DNA of 6,156 bases from Sphingomonas sp. (GTDB lineage: Bacteria > Pseudomonadota > Alphaproteobacteria > Sphingomonadales > Sphingomonadaceae), in the NCBI GenBank assembly GCA_021154945.1, contig JAJNQF010000430.1:1-6156 (forward strand), read 5' to 3'. The notes below the pieces were generated by a model. The model saw only the letters and a program-made list of their open reading frames with translations. It did no database searches and was not told the origin of the DNA. The position numbers were made by a program, and so were the translations under genes. Of this stretch, positions 1-5,344 are shown in pieces; the first letter of the stretch is position 1; the number at the start of each line of letters is the position of its first letter.

Positions 1-36
1 TGAGTAACGAAATGAACCGCTCCGTTAGCTGCGTCC

Positions 37-64
37 CCCAATTGGGCCCCGGCCTTCGCCGGGG
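37..64. repeat. GC-rich intergenic palindromes (REP-like)
   Basis: A perfect 10-bp palindrome CCCAATTGGG (37-46) is followed at once by a perfect 7-bp stem, CCCCGGC (47-53) and GCCGGGG (58-64), around a CTTC loop. There is no T-tract on either side, so it does not look like an intrinsic terminator. It resembles the short GC-rich palindromes scattered between genes in sphingomonad genomes. That is an impression from family knowledge; copy number was not measured. Nothing else was recognised in positions 1-127, and no gene end could be identified at the left edge. Confidence 0.5.
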
Positions 65-127
65 TGGTGACGGGCGCCGAACCAAATCGCCTTGCCCAAC
101 CCTACAACCTCCCTCACGAGCCCCCGC

Positions 128-790
128 ATGACTCTCCCTACCCGCACCTACGCCGCGTTCCTGTTCGACATGGACGGCACGATCCTCACCTCGATCGCCT
201 CCGCCGAGCGAACCTGGACCAAATGGGCGATCGCGCACGGCCTCGATGCCGCGACGTTTGTGCCGACGATCCACGGCGTGCAATCGGTCGAGACCGTCCG
301 CCGCCTGAACCTTCCCGGCGTCGACCCGGTAGCCGAAGCCGCAGCGATCACCGCGGCCGAGATGGAAGACGTCGACGACATCGAACCGATCGCCGGCGCC
401 GCCGCGTTCCTGGCCAGCCTGCCCCCCGAACGCTGGACGATCGTCACCTCGGCCCCGCGCGCGCTGGCTGAGGTCCGCCTCAAGGCCGCCGGACTGCCGA
501 TCCCCGCCACCATGATCGCCGCCGACGACATCCCCAACGGCAAACCCGCACCGGATTGCTTCCTCGTCGCTGCCGAACGTCTCGGCGTCGCGGCCAGGGA
601 TTGCCTCGTGTTCGAAGACGCCGCCGCCGGAATCACCGCAGGCGGGGCGGCGGGAGCAGACGTGCTGGTCATCACCGCCACCCACGGCGCGGCCCATGAT
701 CTCGCCGCGCGACATGTACGGATCGTCGACTATCGTGACCTAACGGTCGTGACGCAACCCAACGGCGGATTGGTCCTCGCGCTCCGCTGA
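128..790 (+). CDS. HAD-superfamily phosphatase, sugar-phosphatase (HxpA/YfbT)-like
   Basis: A 220-residue haloacid-dehalogenase-family hydrolase of subfamily IA, predicted to be a cytosolic, Mg-dependent phosphatase of small phosphorylated metabolites such as hexose phosphates. All four HAD motifs are visible. Motif I is FDMDGT with nucleophile Asp14 and acid/base Asp16. Motif II is the Thr107-Ser108 pair in IVTSA. Motif III is Lys139 in GKPAPD. Motif IV is FED with Glu163-Asp164, followed by the usual AAAGITAG stretch. The alpha-helical cap lies between about residues 20 and 85, and the HGVQ stretch at 49-52 recalls the sugar-phosphatase/glycerol-3-phosphatase branch. The ATG at 128 is preferred because motif I then falls at the usual distance from the N-terminus. 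An in-frame TTG at 92 would add 12 residues of low-complexity sequence. Neither start has a clear Shine-Dalgarno. The gene ends 12 bp from the stop of a convergent gene. The fold is secure; the substrate is not. Confidence 0.9.
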   Translation: MTLPTRTYAAFLFDMDGTILTSIASAERTWTKWAIAHGLDAATFVPTIHGVQSVETVRRLNLPGVDPVAEAAAITAAEMEDVDDIEPIAGAAAFLASLPPERWTIVTSAPRALAEVRLKAAGLPIPATMIAADDIPNGKPAPDCFLVAAERLGVAARDCLVFEDAAAGITAGGAAGADVLVITATHGAAHDLAARHVRIVDYRDLTVVTQPNGGLVLALR

Positions 791-802
791 GCAAGTCTAG
801 TT

Positions 803-982
803 CTAGGTACTTGACCGCTGCGCCCGAGCGATCAGTTCATCGAGCGCCGCCTCATCCAGCCGCCCGGCGGTCCGCAGCGCGGCTTCGGGCGTCATCGCAA
901 TGATCTCCCCGTCCGGCCCGTCGATGATCACCTCGCCATTTTCATGGAAGACGTCGCGGGGTTGGGCATGCGGACGGGTCAT
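803..982 (-). CDS. Small acidic hypothetical protein (59 aa)
   Basis: A 59-residue protein of unknown function, not assigned to a family. It is probably real because the ATG at 982 is preceded by a strong Shine-Dalgarno (CCAGGAGAGCGCG just before the start) with good spacing, and because its composition is protein-like. It starts MTRPHAQPRD, then has an acidic, beta-prone stretch around residues 12-28 containing GEVIIDGPDGEIIAMTP. It ends with a predicted helix, about residues 30-56, rich in Ala, Leu, Glu and Arg. There is no signal peptide, membrane segment or cysteine. A longer version starting at 1024 would add 14 residues but would place the Shine-Dalgarno inside the coding region, so it was rejected. 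It lies about 70 bp downstream of the esterase on the same strand and could be co-transcribed, although it has its own good translation signal. Its stop faces the stop of the phosphatase gene. Confidence 0.72.
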   Translation of the reverse strand: MTRPHAQPRDVFHENGEVIIDGPDGEIIAMTPEAALRTAGRLDEAALDELIARAQRSST

Positions 983-1051
983 CGCGCTCTCCTGGCTTTT
1001 CGGGATCAACGTCAGCCGGCACATATAGGTCCGTCATGCTGGCCTACATCG

Positions 1052-2056
1052 TCACCCCGAGACGAGTTCGCCCATCCAGCGATCGAACAATTGCGGCCAT
1101 AACGATCCAGGCGACCGCGGCGACGGGCGCGTGCCGAATCCGTGGCCGCCGTGCTGGAGGAAATGCGCTTCCGCCGGGATGCCGGCGCGGCGTGCGGCGG
1201 CCAGCGTGTCGACGCTGTTCGCGACCGGCACGGTGGTGTCGTCCTCGGCATGGACCAGGAACAGCGGCGGGTCGCCAGCCTTCAACTGCCGGTCGATCGC
1301 GAAGCGTGCCTGCACGGCCGGCAGTGGATCGGGGCCCAGCAGGTTCGCGCGCGATCCGCCATGGCTGCGGCCCGGGTCCATGTTTGAGACCGCATACATC
1401 AGCCCGGCCCAGGCAGGGCGCGCTGAGTGACGATCGGCCGCATCGACGGTCCGGTAGGCCTTGAAGTCGGGCAATATCGTCAGCGAGCCGGCAAGGTGCC
1501 CGCCGGCGGAGAAGCCGAGCACGCCGAGCTTCTCCGCCCGGATCCCGTAGCTGCGGGCATTGGCGCGGATCAGCCGCATTGCGCGCTGCGCGTCGGCAAG
1601 CGGTACGTCGGCCCGGTCGGCCCAGCCTTCGCCGGGCAGCCGGTAGCTCAACACAAACGCGGTGATCCCGAACGCATTCAGCACGCGCGCGACGTCGATG
1701 CCTTCGTTACGCAGCGACGTGATCGAATAGCCGCCGCCGGGCACGATCAGCACCGCGCGACCATCGGGCCGAGTAGGCCGGAACACGCCGACCTCGGGAC
1801 GCACCACGCCGCGCATCTGGAAGTCGCGATAGCCGTCAGGATAGCGCGGCATGCGCGGCTGCGGGACCGGCAACGGGTTCGGCGCGCCCTGCGGGATGCC
1901 GGGCCACAACGCAAACCGCTCGGCCGGCGGCCAGACCGGCAGCTCCGCTGCGCGAGGCTGGCCGGCTGTCAGTTGCGCCCCATTCCGCGCGAACGCCGGT
2001 AGCGTCAGCCCGGCAGCGAGGGGAAGGGTGAGGAGCGAGCGGCGGTCGAAGGTCAT
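1052..2056 (-). CDS. Exported alpha/beta-hydrolase esterase (BD-FAE / acetyl-xylan-esterase-like)
   Basis: A 334-residue serine esterase of the alpha/beta-hydrolase fold, likely acting on esterified carbohydrates or small esters outside the cytoplasm. The N-terminus has a twin-arginine-like signal, DRRSLL at residues 4-9, then a hydrophobic stretch and a plausible AFA cleavage site near residue 23. The catalytic core is complete: oxyanion-hole region PGGGY at 106-110, nucleophile Ser183 in GFSAGG, the acid most likely Asp273 in HAEDDTTVP, and His305 in HGGHGF. This order and these motif forms match the BD-FAE/esterase-lipase group often annotated as acetyl xylan esterase or endoxylanase-like. 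The ATG at 2056 keeps the export signal intact; no strong Shine-Dalgarno is seen before it. It lies 75 bp downstream of the MAPEG gene on the same strand, with no clear terminator between them, so read-through is possible. Fold and export are well supported; substrate is inferred. Confidence 0.9.
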   Translation of the reverse strand: MTFDRRSLLTLPLAAGLTLPAFARNGAQLTAGQPRAAELPVWPPAERFALWPGIPQGAPNPLPVPQPRMPRYPDGYRDFQMRGVVRPEVGVFRPTRPDGRAVLIVPGGGYSITSLRNEGIDVARVLNAFGITAFVLSYRLPGEGWADRADVPLADAQRAMRLIRANARSYGIRAEKLGVLGFSAGGHLAGSLTILPDFKAYRTVDAADRHSARPAWAGLMYAVSNMDPGRSHGGSRANLLGPDPLPAVQARFAIDRQLKAGDPPLFLVHAEDDTTVPVANSVDTLAAARRAGIPAEAHFLQHGGHGFGTRPSPRSPGSLWPQLFDRWMGELVSG

Positions 2057-2131
2057 GCCGGATTTCTAGACGATCGATCGGTATCGGGGGAGGGGCGGAT
2101 CACACGATCGGCGATTATTTGTGTCACTGTC

Positions 2132-2557
2132 TCAAAACACCGCCAAAGCCGCGTGCAGCGTCAACGCGGCGAGCATCACGCTCGACAGGATGAAGAACAG
2201 AAAGCGGACGCGGACGCGGTTGCTGGTTGCCTGCACCAAGCTGTGCACGATCCGCAGCCCGACATAGGCCCAGGCTATCCACGCGTTGACGCCATTGCCC
2301 GTGCCGCTCAGCGCGAGCACGGCGCAGACCGCGTAGAACAGCGTCGGCTGTTCCATCAAATGATTGTAGTTGTGCGCCTTCCACTGCGCCTGAGGCGGCA
2401 ACGACCGGTCGGCATCGGATGCCTTGGTCCCGACCAGCTTTCCCATGTCGACGCCCGCCGCCTTCATCGCGGGTAGCCGCGTGACGAGCATCCACGCGAG
2501 CATCACCAGCGTCCAGACGATCAGCACGACCATCGGTCGCAGGATCTCGCTGTGCAT
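2132..2557 (-). CDS. MAPEG family integral membrane protein
   Basis: A 141-residue protein of the MAPEG family (membrane-associated proteins in eicosanoid and glutathione metabolism). In eukaryotes this family includes microsomal glutathione transferases; the bacterial members are mostly uncharacterised. Four hydrophobic segments are visible at about residues 8-26, 69-87, 92-110 and 116-139, the family's normal layout and length. The diagnostic stretch HNYNHLMEQPTLFYA starts at residue 62, just before helix 2, and an RIVHSLVQ...RVRVRF region spans helices 3 and 4. The ATG at 2557 is chosen because MHSEILRP is a typical family N-terminus and because GGGGGAGG lies 7 nt upstream. That Shine-Dalgarno sits inside the 3' arm of a terminator-like hairpin (separate entry), so expression may be attenuated or structure-controlled. 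It lies downstream of the polyamine genes on the same strand. Family assignment is firm; whether it binds glutathione cannot be told from the sequence. Confidence 0.92.
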   Translation of the reverse strand: MHSEILRPMVVLIVWTLVMLAWMLVTRLPAMKAAGVDMGKLVGTKASDADRSLPPQAQWKAHNYNHLMEQPTLFYAVCAVLALSGTGNGVNAWIAWAYVGLRIVHSLVQATSNRVRVRFLFFILSSVMLAALTLHAALAVF

Positions 2558-2590
2558 GAAAAAGCCTCCCCCGGTTATCCGGGAGAGGCT
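2558..2590 (-). terminator. Terminator-like hairpin with U-tract overlapping the MAPEG ribosome-binding site
   Basis: Read on the minus strand, AGCCTCTCCCGG (2590-2579) pairs with CCGGGGGAGGCT (2574-2563) across an ATAA loop. Eleven of the 12 positions are Watson-Crick pairs. The stem is followed at once by TTTTT counting the last stem base (2563 to 2559), then C and the MAPEG ATG. This has the form of an intrinsic terminator for transcription arriving from the deoxyhypusine-synthase-like gene. The 3' arm also contains the only visible Shine-Dalgarno for MAPEG. There is no room for a promoter between hairpin and start codon, so any MAPEG mRNA with a leader must pass through it. Confidence 0.7.
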
Positions 2591-2625
2591 GCATCAATTG
2601 CTCCGCAGGAGCAACGGTATCTCTA

Positions 2626-2748
2626 ATCCTCCCCCGCCAGGGGGAGGTGGCAGGCACTTGTCTGACGGAGGGGGAGGAAAGGGCAAACCGACGGTATCGC
2701 CGCCTCCCCTCCGTCGCTTCGCGCCACCTCCCCCTAGCGGGGGAGGAT
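2626..2748. repeat. Inverted pair of REP-like palindromes (BIME-like) with nested inner arms
   Basis: Two 26-bp elements lie in opposite orientation, at 2626-2651 and 2723-2748, and match at 25 of 26 positions after reverse complementing. Each is itself a perfect hairpin: CCTCCCCC and GGGGGAGG around a 4-nt loop (GCCA in the first, TAGC in the second). Between them lies an inner inverted pair, GACGGAGGGGGAGG (2664-2677) and CCTCCCCTCCGTC (2703-2715), which differs by one missing C. The whole block can fold as one long cruciform or as several small hairpins. It sits 14 bp beyond the stop of the deoxyhypusine-synthase-like gene, a usual place for REP/BIME elements. No transposase or RAYT gene is in the window. 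Confidence 0.75.
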
Positions 2749-2761
2749 CAGCGAAGCCGCC

Positions 2762-3823
2762 TCAGGCCTTGTCGAAGCTCGCGCCCCACTTGCGGACCGG
2801 ACGGTCCTTCCAGAGACCACGATGATACGCATCCGACGCCAGCAGCGGCATGACCGAACCGGCCTCCGCGAACACCATCTGCTCGATCCCCGTGTTCACC
2901 TTGCCCCACGAAGCCGCTTCCTGCAGCGTCGACGACGAGCACGCACCGTCGCGAACGTCGGCAACGGTGATCTGCACCGCGTACTTATGAACCTGGACGT
3001 CGTCGTGACCGAGGATCTCGGCGCAAACCACCGTGTCCTGGATGAAGTTCTTCGGCACGCCGCCGCCAATCATTAGCAGGCCGGTGGTGCCCGCCTTGAT
3101 CTTGATCTCCGTGAGCTCACGGAAATCGGCGATCGCATCGAGCACCATGTACGGCTTGCCCGCCTTCGCGGCATCTACCTGGTGCTTGACCAGACCGAAG
3201 CCCGCCGAGCTGTCGACGAACGCCGGGCAGAAGATCGGCACATCATGCTCGTAGGCGAGCTTGACGAGGCTGTTCTCCTTCTTGCCGTGCTCGACGAGAT
3301 ACTTGCCCATCTCGCGAATGAACTCGCGGCTCGAATAGGCGCGCGGCTCGAGCGTCTCGGCGATCTCGAAGATCGTGTGGTCGACGTGCTGGAGCTCTTC
3401 CTCGTCGATATAGGTGTCGTAGATCCGGTCGATCATCAGCGAGCGCAGCACGTCGTCGTGCGGCACTTCGAGCGCCTGGTAATGCTTGTGGCCGAGACCC
3501 TCGAAGAAATCCATGTCGACGATCGTCGCGCCGGTCGCAACGATGCCGTCGATCATGTTGTTGCGCAGCAGCTCGGCATACAGATCCATGCAACCGCCGG
3601 CGCTCGTCGAGCCTGCGATCACGAGGAAGATCGTGCAGTCCTTGTCGGCCAGCATCTGGTTGTAGATGTCGGTCGCACGGCCGAGGTCGCGGCTGGTGAA
3701 CGACATCTTCTTCATCGCGTCGACGATCGGCCGCGCGTCGAAGCTCTTGATGTCGATATGCTCGACGGTGGTGGAAAGGAGTTCCGCCTTGCGCTGCGCG
3801 TCGATGCGGGTGTCTTCGGTCAT
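2762..3823 (-). CDS. Deoxyhypusine-synthase-like protein, probable homospermidine synthase
   Basis: A 353-residue bacterial member of the deoxyhypusine synthase (DHS) family, NAD-dependent cytosolic enzymes that move aminobutyl groups. Since bacteria lack eIF5A, and ornithine decarboxylase lies just upstream, the likely reaction is two putrescines to sym-homospermidine. Numbering from the upstream ATG at 3835: the NAD-region motif GSTSAGG is at 75-81, GGGVPKN at 257-263, DGACSSS at 296-302, and EAASWGK at 306-312 with Lys312 matching the catalytic Lys329 of human DHS. Against human DHS as I recall it, His288 is replaced by Asn263 and Asp316 by Cys299, while the Glu323, Trp327 and Lys329 equivalents are kept. 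The ATG at 3823 is chosen because GGAG lies 6 nt upstream; a start at 3835 would add MEHV. No promoter is evident, so transcription from the decarboxylase is likely. A close alternative is a guanidino variant using agmatine (1,9-bis(guanidino)-5-azanonane synthase). The family is sure; the exact substrate is inferred. Confidence 0.9.
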   Translation of the reverse strand: MTEDTRIDAQRKAELLSTTVEHIDIKSFDARPIVDAMKKMSFTSRDLGRATDIYNQMLADKDCTIFLVIAGSTSAGGCMDLYAELLRNNMIDGIVATGATIVDMDFFEGLGHKHYQALEVPHDDVLRSLMIDRIYDTYIDEEELQHVDHTIFEIAETLEPRAYSSREFIREMGKYLVEHGKKENSLVKLAYEHDVPIFCPAFVDSSAGFGLVKHQVDAAKAGKPYMVLDAIADFRELTEIKIKAGTTGLLMIGGGVPKNFIQDTVVCAEILGHDDVQVHKYAVQITVADVRDGACSSSTLQEAASWGKVNTGIEQMVFAEAGSVMPLLASDAYHRGLWKDRPVRKWGASFDKA

Positions 3824-3840
3824 AACATGCTCCATAAATC

Positions 3841-3942
3841 CCCCTTCCGCTTGCGGGAGGGGTTAGGGGAGGGACTGAAATATCCGCGAACGCCACGCTC
3901 GCGGACAAGCCCTCCCCCGACCCCTCCCGTAAACGGGAGGGG
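3841..3942. repeat. Inverted pair of REP-like palindromes between the polyamine genes
   Basis: Two 33-bp elements in opposite orientation, 3841-3873 and 3910-3942, match at 28 of 33 positions after reverse complementing. The left one contains a hairpin CCCCTTCCGC-TT-GCGGGAGGGG (one mismatch). The right one contains a perfect 10-bp hairpin CCCCTCCCGT-AA-ACGGGAGGGG. The spacer holds a third perfect inverted repeat, TCCGCGA (3883-3889) and TCGCGGA (3899-3905). There is no T-run after either stem on the minus strand, so it reads as a BIME-like element rather than a terminator. It lies in the transcribed spacer between the decarboxylase stop and the next gene's start. Confidence 0.75.
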
Positions 3943-3971
3943 AGGAAGAAGGGCGCGGTACTAGAGCTTGG

Positions 3972-5207
3972 TTACAGCTTGACGACGTTCGACGCGAGGT
4001 CCTGGAAGCGTTCGTCGTACAGCGAGACCATCGGCTCGTCGGTGACGATCACCGTCTCGTCCGATCCGAACCCGTTGAACGCGGTCCGCATCGCCGAGCC
4101 ATAGGCGCCAAGCATGCCGATCTCGATATAATCGCCAGCCTGCGTGTCCGCGGGCAGCATGAACGGGCCGACCATGTAATCCATGTCGTCGCACGTCGGA
4201 CCGTAGAAGCTGAACTCCATGTCCTTCGCGCGGCTGTCCGGCTCGCGGAGCAGCTCGGTCGGGAAACGCCAGCCGATATGCGCCGCATCGAACAGCGCGC
4301 CATACGCGCCGTCGTTGATATACAACTCGGTCCCGCGACGCTTCTCGACGCGCACGATGATCGACGAATATTCCGCGCACAATGCCCGGCCCGGCTCGCA
4401 CCACAGCTCGGACGAATAGCTGACGGGCAGCGATTCGAACGCACGGTGGATCGTCTCGAAGAAATGCTCGAGCGGCGGGGGCTCCATGCCGGGATACGAA
4501 GACGGGAAGCCGCCGCCGACGTCGATGACGTCAACCGTGACCGCCGCTTCGACGATCGCCGCACGGACGCGCTCCATCGCGTTCGAATAGGCCTCCGGAG
4601 TCATCGCCTGCGAGCCGACATGGAAACAGATGCCGAGCGCATCCGCTGCCTGGCGTGCCGCGAACAGCAGCTCCTTGGCTTCGTGCGGTGCCGCACCGAA
4701 CTTCGACGCCAGCGACAGCTTCGAATGCTCGGACGACACGCGCAAACGCACGCAGAGCGTCAGATCGGAAGCTTCGCGGGTGGCACGGACGACCTTGTCG
4801 AGCTCTTCGAGGCTATCGAGGCTGAAGGTGCGGACGCCGTGCGTGAAATACGCCTCGGCAATCGCTTCCTCGGCCTTGACCGGGTGCATGAAGCACAGCG
4901 TAGCCGCGGGAAGCGTCCGTGCGACCAAACGCACTTCGGCGATCGACGCCACGTCGTAATGCGTGATGCCGTTGTCCCACAGGATCTGCAGGAGTTCGGG
5001 AGACGGGTTCGCCTTCACCGCATACATCGAACGGCCCGGGAACTTCTCGACGAAGAACCGAGCGGCGCGCGCAGCAGCGTGCGGACGAACGAGCGTGACC
5101 GGGTTGACCGGGCGCCCTTTAGCGATGTCGATGCCGCTCCCGATGCGGGAGGTGTCGGCGGTCGAATGGGCTTTCGCTAACCCCAGCGCGATATGATGCT
5201 TGACCAA
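3972..5207 (-). CDS. Ornithine decarboxylase (alanine-racemase fold, PLP-dependent)
   Basis: A 411-residue group IV amino-acid decarboxylase, cytosolic and probably dimeric, that converts ornithine to putrescine. Some relatives also accept lysine. Motifs in order: YAVKAN at 62-67 with the PLP-binding Lys65, HVGSQ at 196-200, the phosphate-binding GGGFP at 231-235, EPGR at 271-274, and GPTCDDMD at 337-344 with the cross-subunit catalytic Cys339-Asp340. The GAYGSA...FNGF stretch at 367-380 follows. The enzyme is slightly longer than the roughly 380 residues usual in alphaproteobacteria, the extra length being N-terminal. The start is a TTG at 5207 with GGAGG 9 nt upstream; no in-frame ATG occurs before residue 61. 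That Shine-Dalgarno is buried in a leader helix (separate entry), suggesting translational control. The gene lies upstream of the deoxyhypusine-synthase-like gene with a 148-bp spacer, consistent with an operon for homospermidine. Decarboxylase identity is firm; ornithine over lysine preference is inferred. Confidence 0.93.
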   Translation of the reverse strand: MVKHHIALGLAKAHSTADTSRIGSGIDIAKGRPVNPVTLVRPHAAARAARFFVEKFPGRSMYAVKANPSPELLQILWDNGITHYDVASIAEVRLVARTLPAATLCFMHPVKAEEAIAEAYFTHGVRTFSLDSLEELDKVVRATREASDLTLCVRLRVSSEHSKLSLASKFGAAPHEAKELLFAARQAADALGICFHVGSQAMTPEAYSNAMERVRAAIVEAAVTVDVIDVGGGFPSSYPGMEPPPLEHFFETIHRAFESLPVSYSSELWCEPGRALCAEYSSIIVRVEKRRGTELYINDGAYGALFDAAHIGWRFPTELLREPDSRAKDMEFSFYGPTCDDMDYMVGPFMLPADTQAGDYIEIGMLGAYGSAMRTAFNGFGSDETVIVTDEPMVSLYDERFQDLASNVVKL

Positions 5208-5212
5208 TTCAA

Positions 5213-5313
5213 GGGACCTCCAATGTCCTGAGACAAATTACGAAAACACTGCCTTGCGGTTGGAAGTCCCATGGGGCAGCGGAAGGGCGATCTACGGTCG
5301 CTTGCCCCCCATG
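5213..5313 (-). promoter_or_regulatory. Structured leader RNA burying the decarboxylase ribosome-binding site
   Basis: In the decarboxylase transcript, GGGACUUCCAA (5270-5260) pairs over 11 positions with UUGGAGGUCCC (5223-5213), including one G-U pair. The 3' arm contains the GGAGG Shine-Dalgarno. The 36-nt segment enclosed by this helix holds a small hairpin, UGUC-UCAG-GACA (5235-5224), directly against the Shine-Dalgarno arm, and a weak CC-GCAA-GG mini-hairpin. Immediately upstream is a second hairpin: CAUGGGG (5313-5307) pairs with CCCCAUG (5276-5270), then AGCG (5302-5299) pairs with CGCU near the loop. The two hairpins meet at position 5270 and could stack or compete. The wobble pair exists only on the minus-strand RNA (C against A in the plus strand), which supports function in the decarboxylase message. 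It may belong to the alphaproteobacterial speF leader motif described upstream of ornithine decarboxylases; I cannot confirm that by eye. Confidence 0.6.
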
Positions 5314-5332
5314 TAAATAGGGTTGGGCGCAT

Positions 5333-5337
5333 AGGAG
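5333..5337 (+). promoter_or_regulatory. Shine-Dalgarno deciding the GTG start of the dehydratase
   Basis: AGGAG lies 7 nt before a GTG at 5345. No in-frame ATG occurs before the conserved lysine of the enzyme, so this site fixes a GTG start. It lies about 20 bp from the leader hairpins of the divergent decarboxylase. No convincing -35/-10 pair was found for either gene in the 137-bp divergent region. Confidence 0.75.
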
Positions 5338-5344
5338 CCAGTGT

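Noticed and set aside
92..127. N-terminal extension of the HAD phosphatase from a TTG
   Set aside because: It would add 12 Pro/Thr/Ser-rich residues ahead of the usual start of the fold, with no Shine-Dalgarno; the ATG at 128 fits the family better.
793..813. Small inverted repeat (CTAG-TT-CTAG core) between the convergent genes, as a shared terminator
   Set aside because: The stem is weak, there is no T-tract on either strand, and it overlaps the stop codon region of the small protein.
2071..2080. Palindrome CGATCGATCG just upstream of the esterase start, as a possible operator
   Set aside because: It is a short repeat of a common 4-mer in a GC-rich genome, with no second copy or positioned promoter to support an operator.
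3182..3964. A 260-residue open frame on the plus strand opposite the DHS-like gene
   Set aside because: It is a high-GC antisense shadow: Asp-, Val- and Arg-rich with no domain, while the opposite strand encodes a clear enzyme with conserved motifs.
4278..5180. A 300-residue open frame on the plus strand opposite the decarboxylase gene
   Set aside because: It is Arg-rich, with no motifs, and fully overlapped by a well-supported enzyme gene; a typical antisense shadow.
5292..5312. A six-codon upstream ORF (MGGKRP) in the decarboxylase leader
   Set aside because: Polyamine genes can be controlled by short upstream ORFs, but this one lacks a ribosome-binding site and its ATG lies inside a hairpin arm, so chance is the simpler reading.
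5177..5332. A 51-codon upstream ORF on the minus strand (ATG at 5332) overlapping the decarboxylase start in another frame
   Set aside because: It has no Shine-Dalgarno (the bases before it are the complement of the dehydratase ribosome-binding site) and its peptide has no recognisable leader-peptide character.
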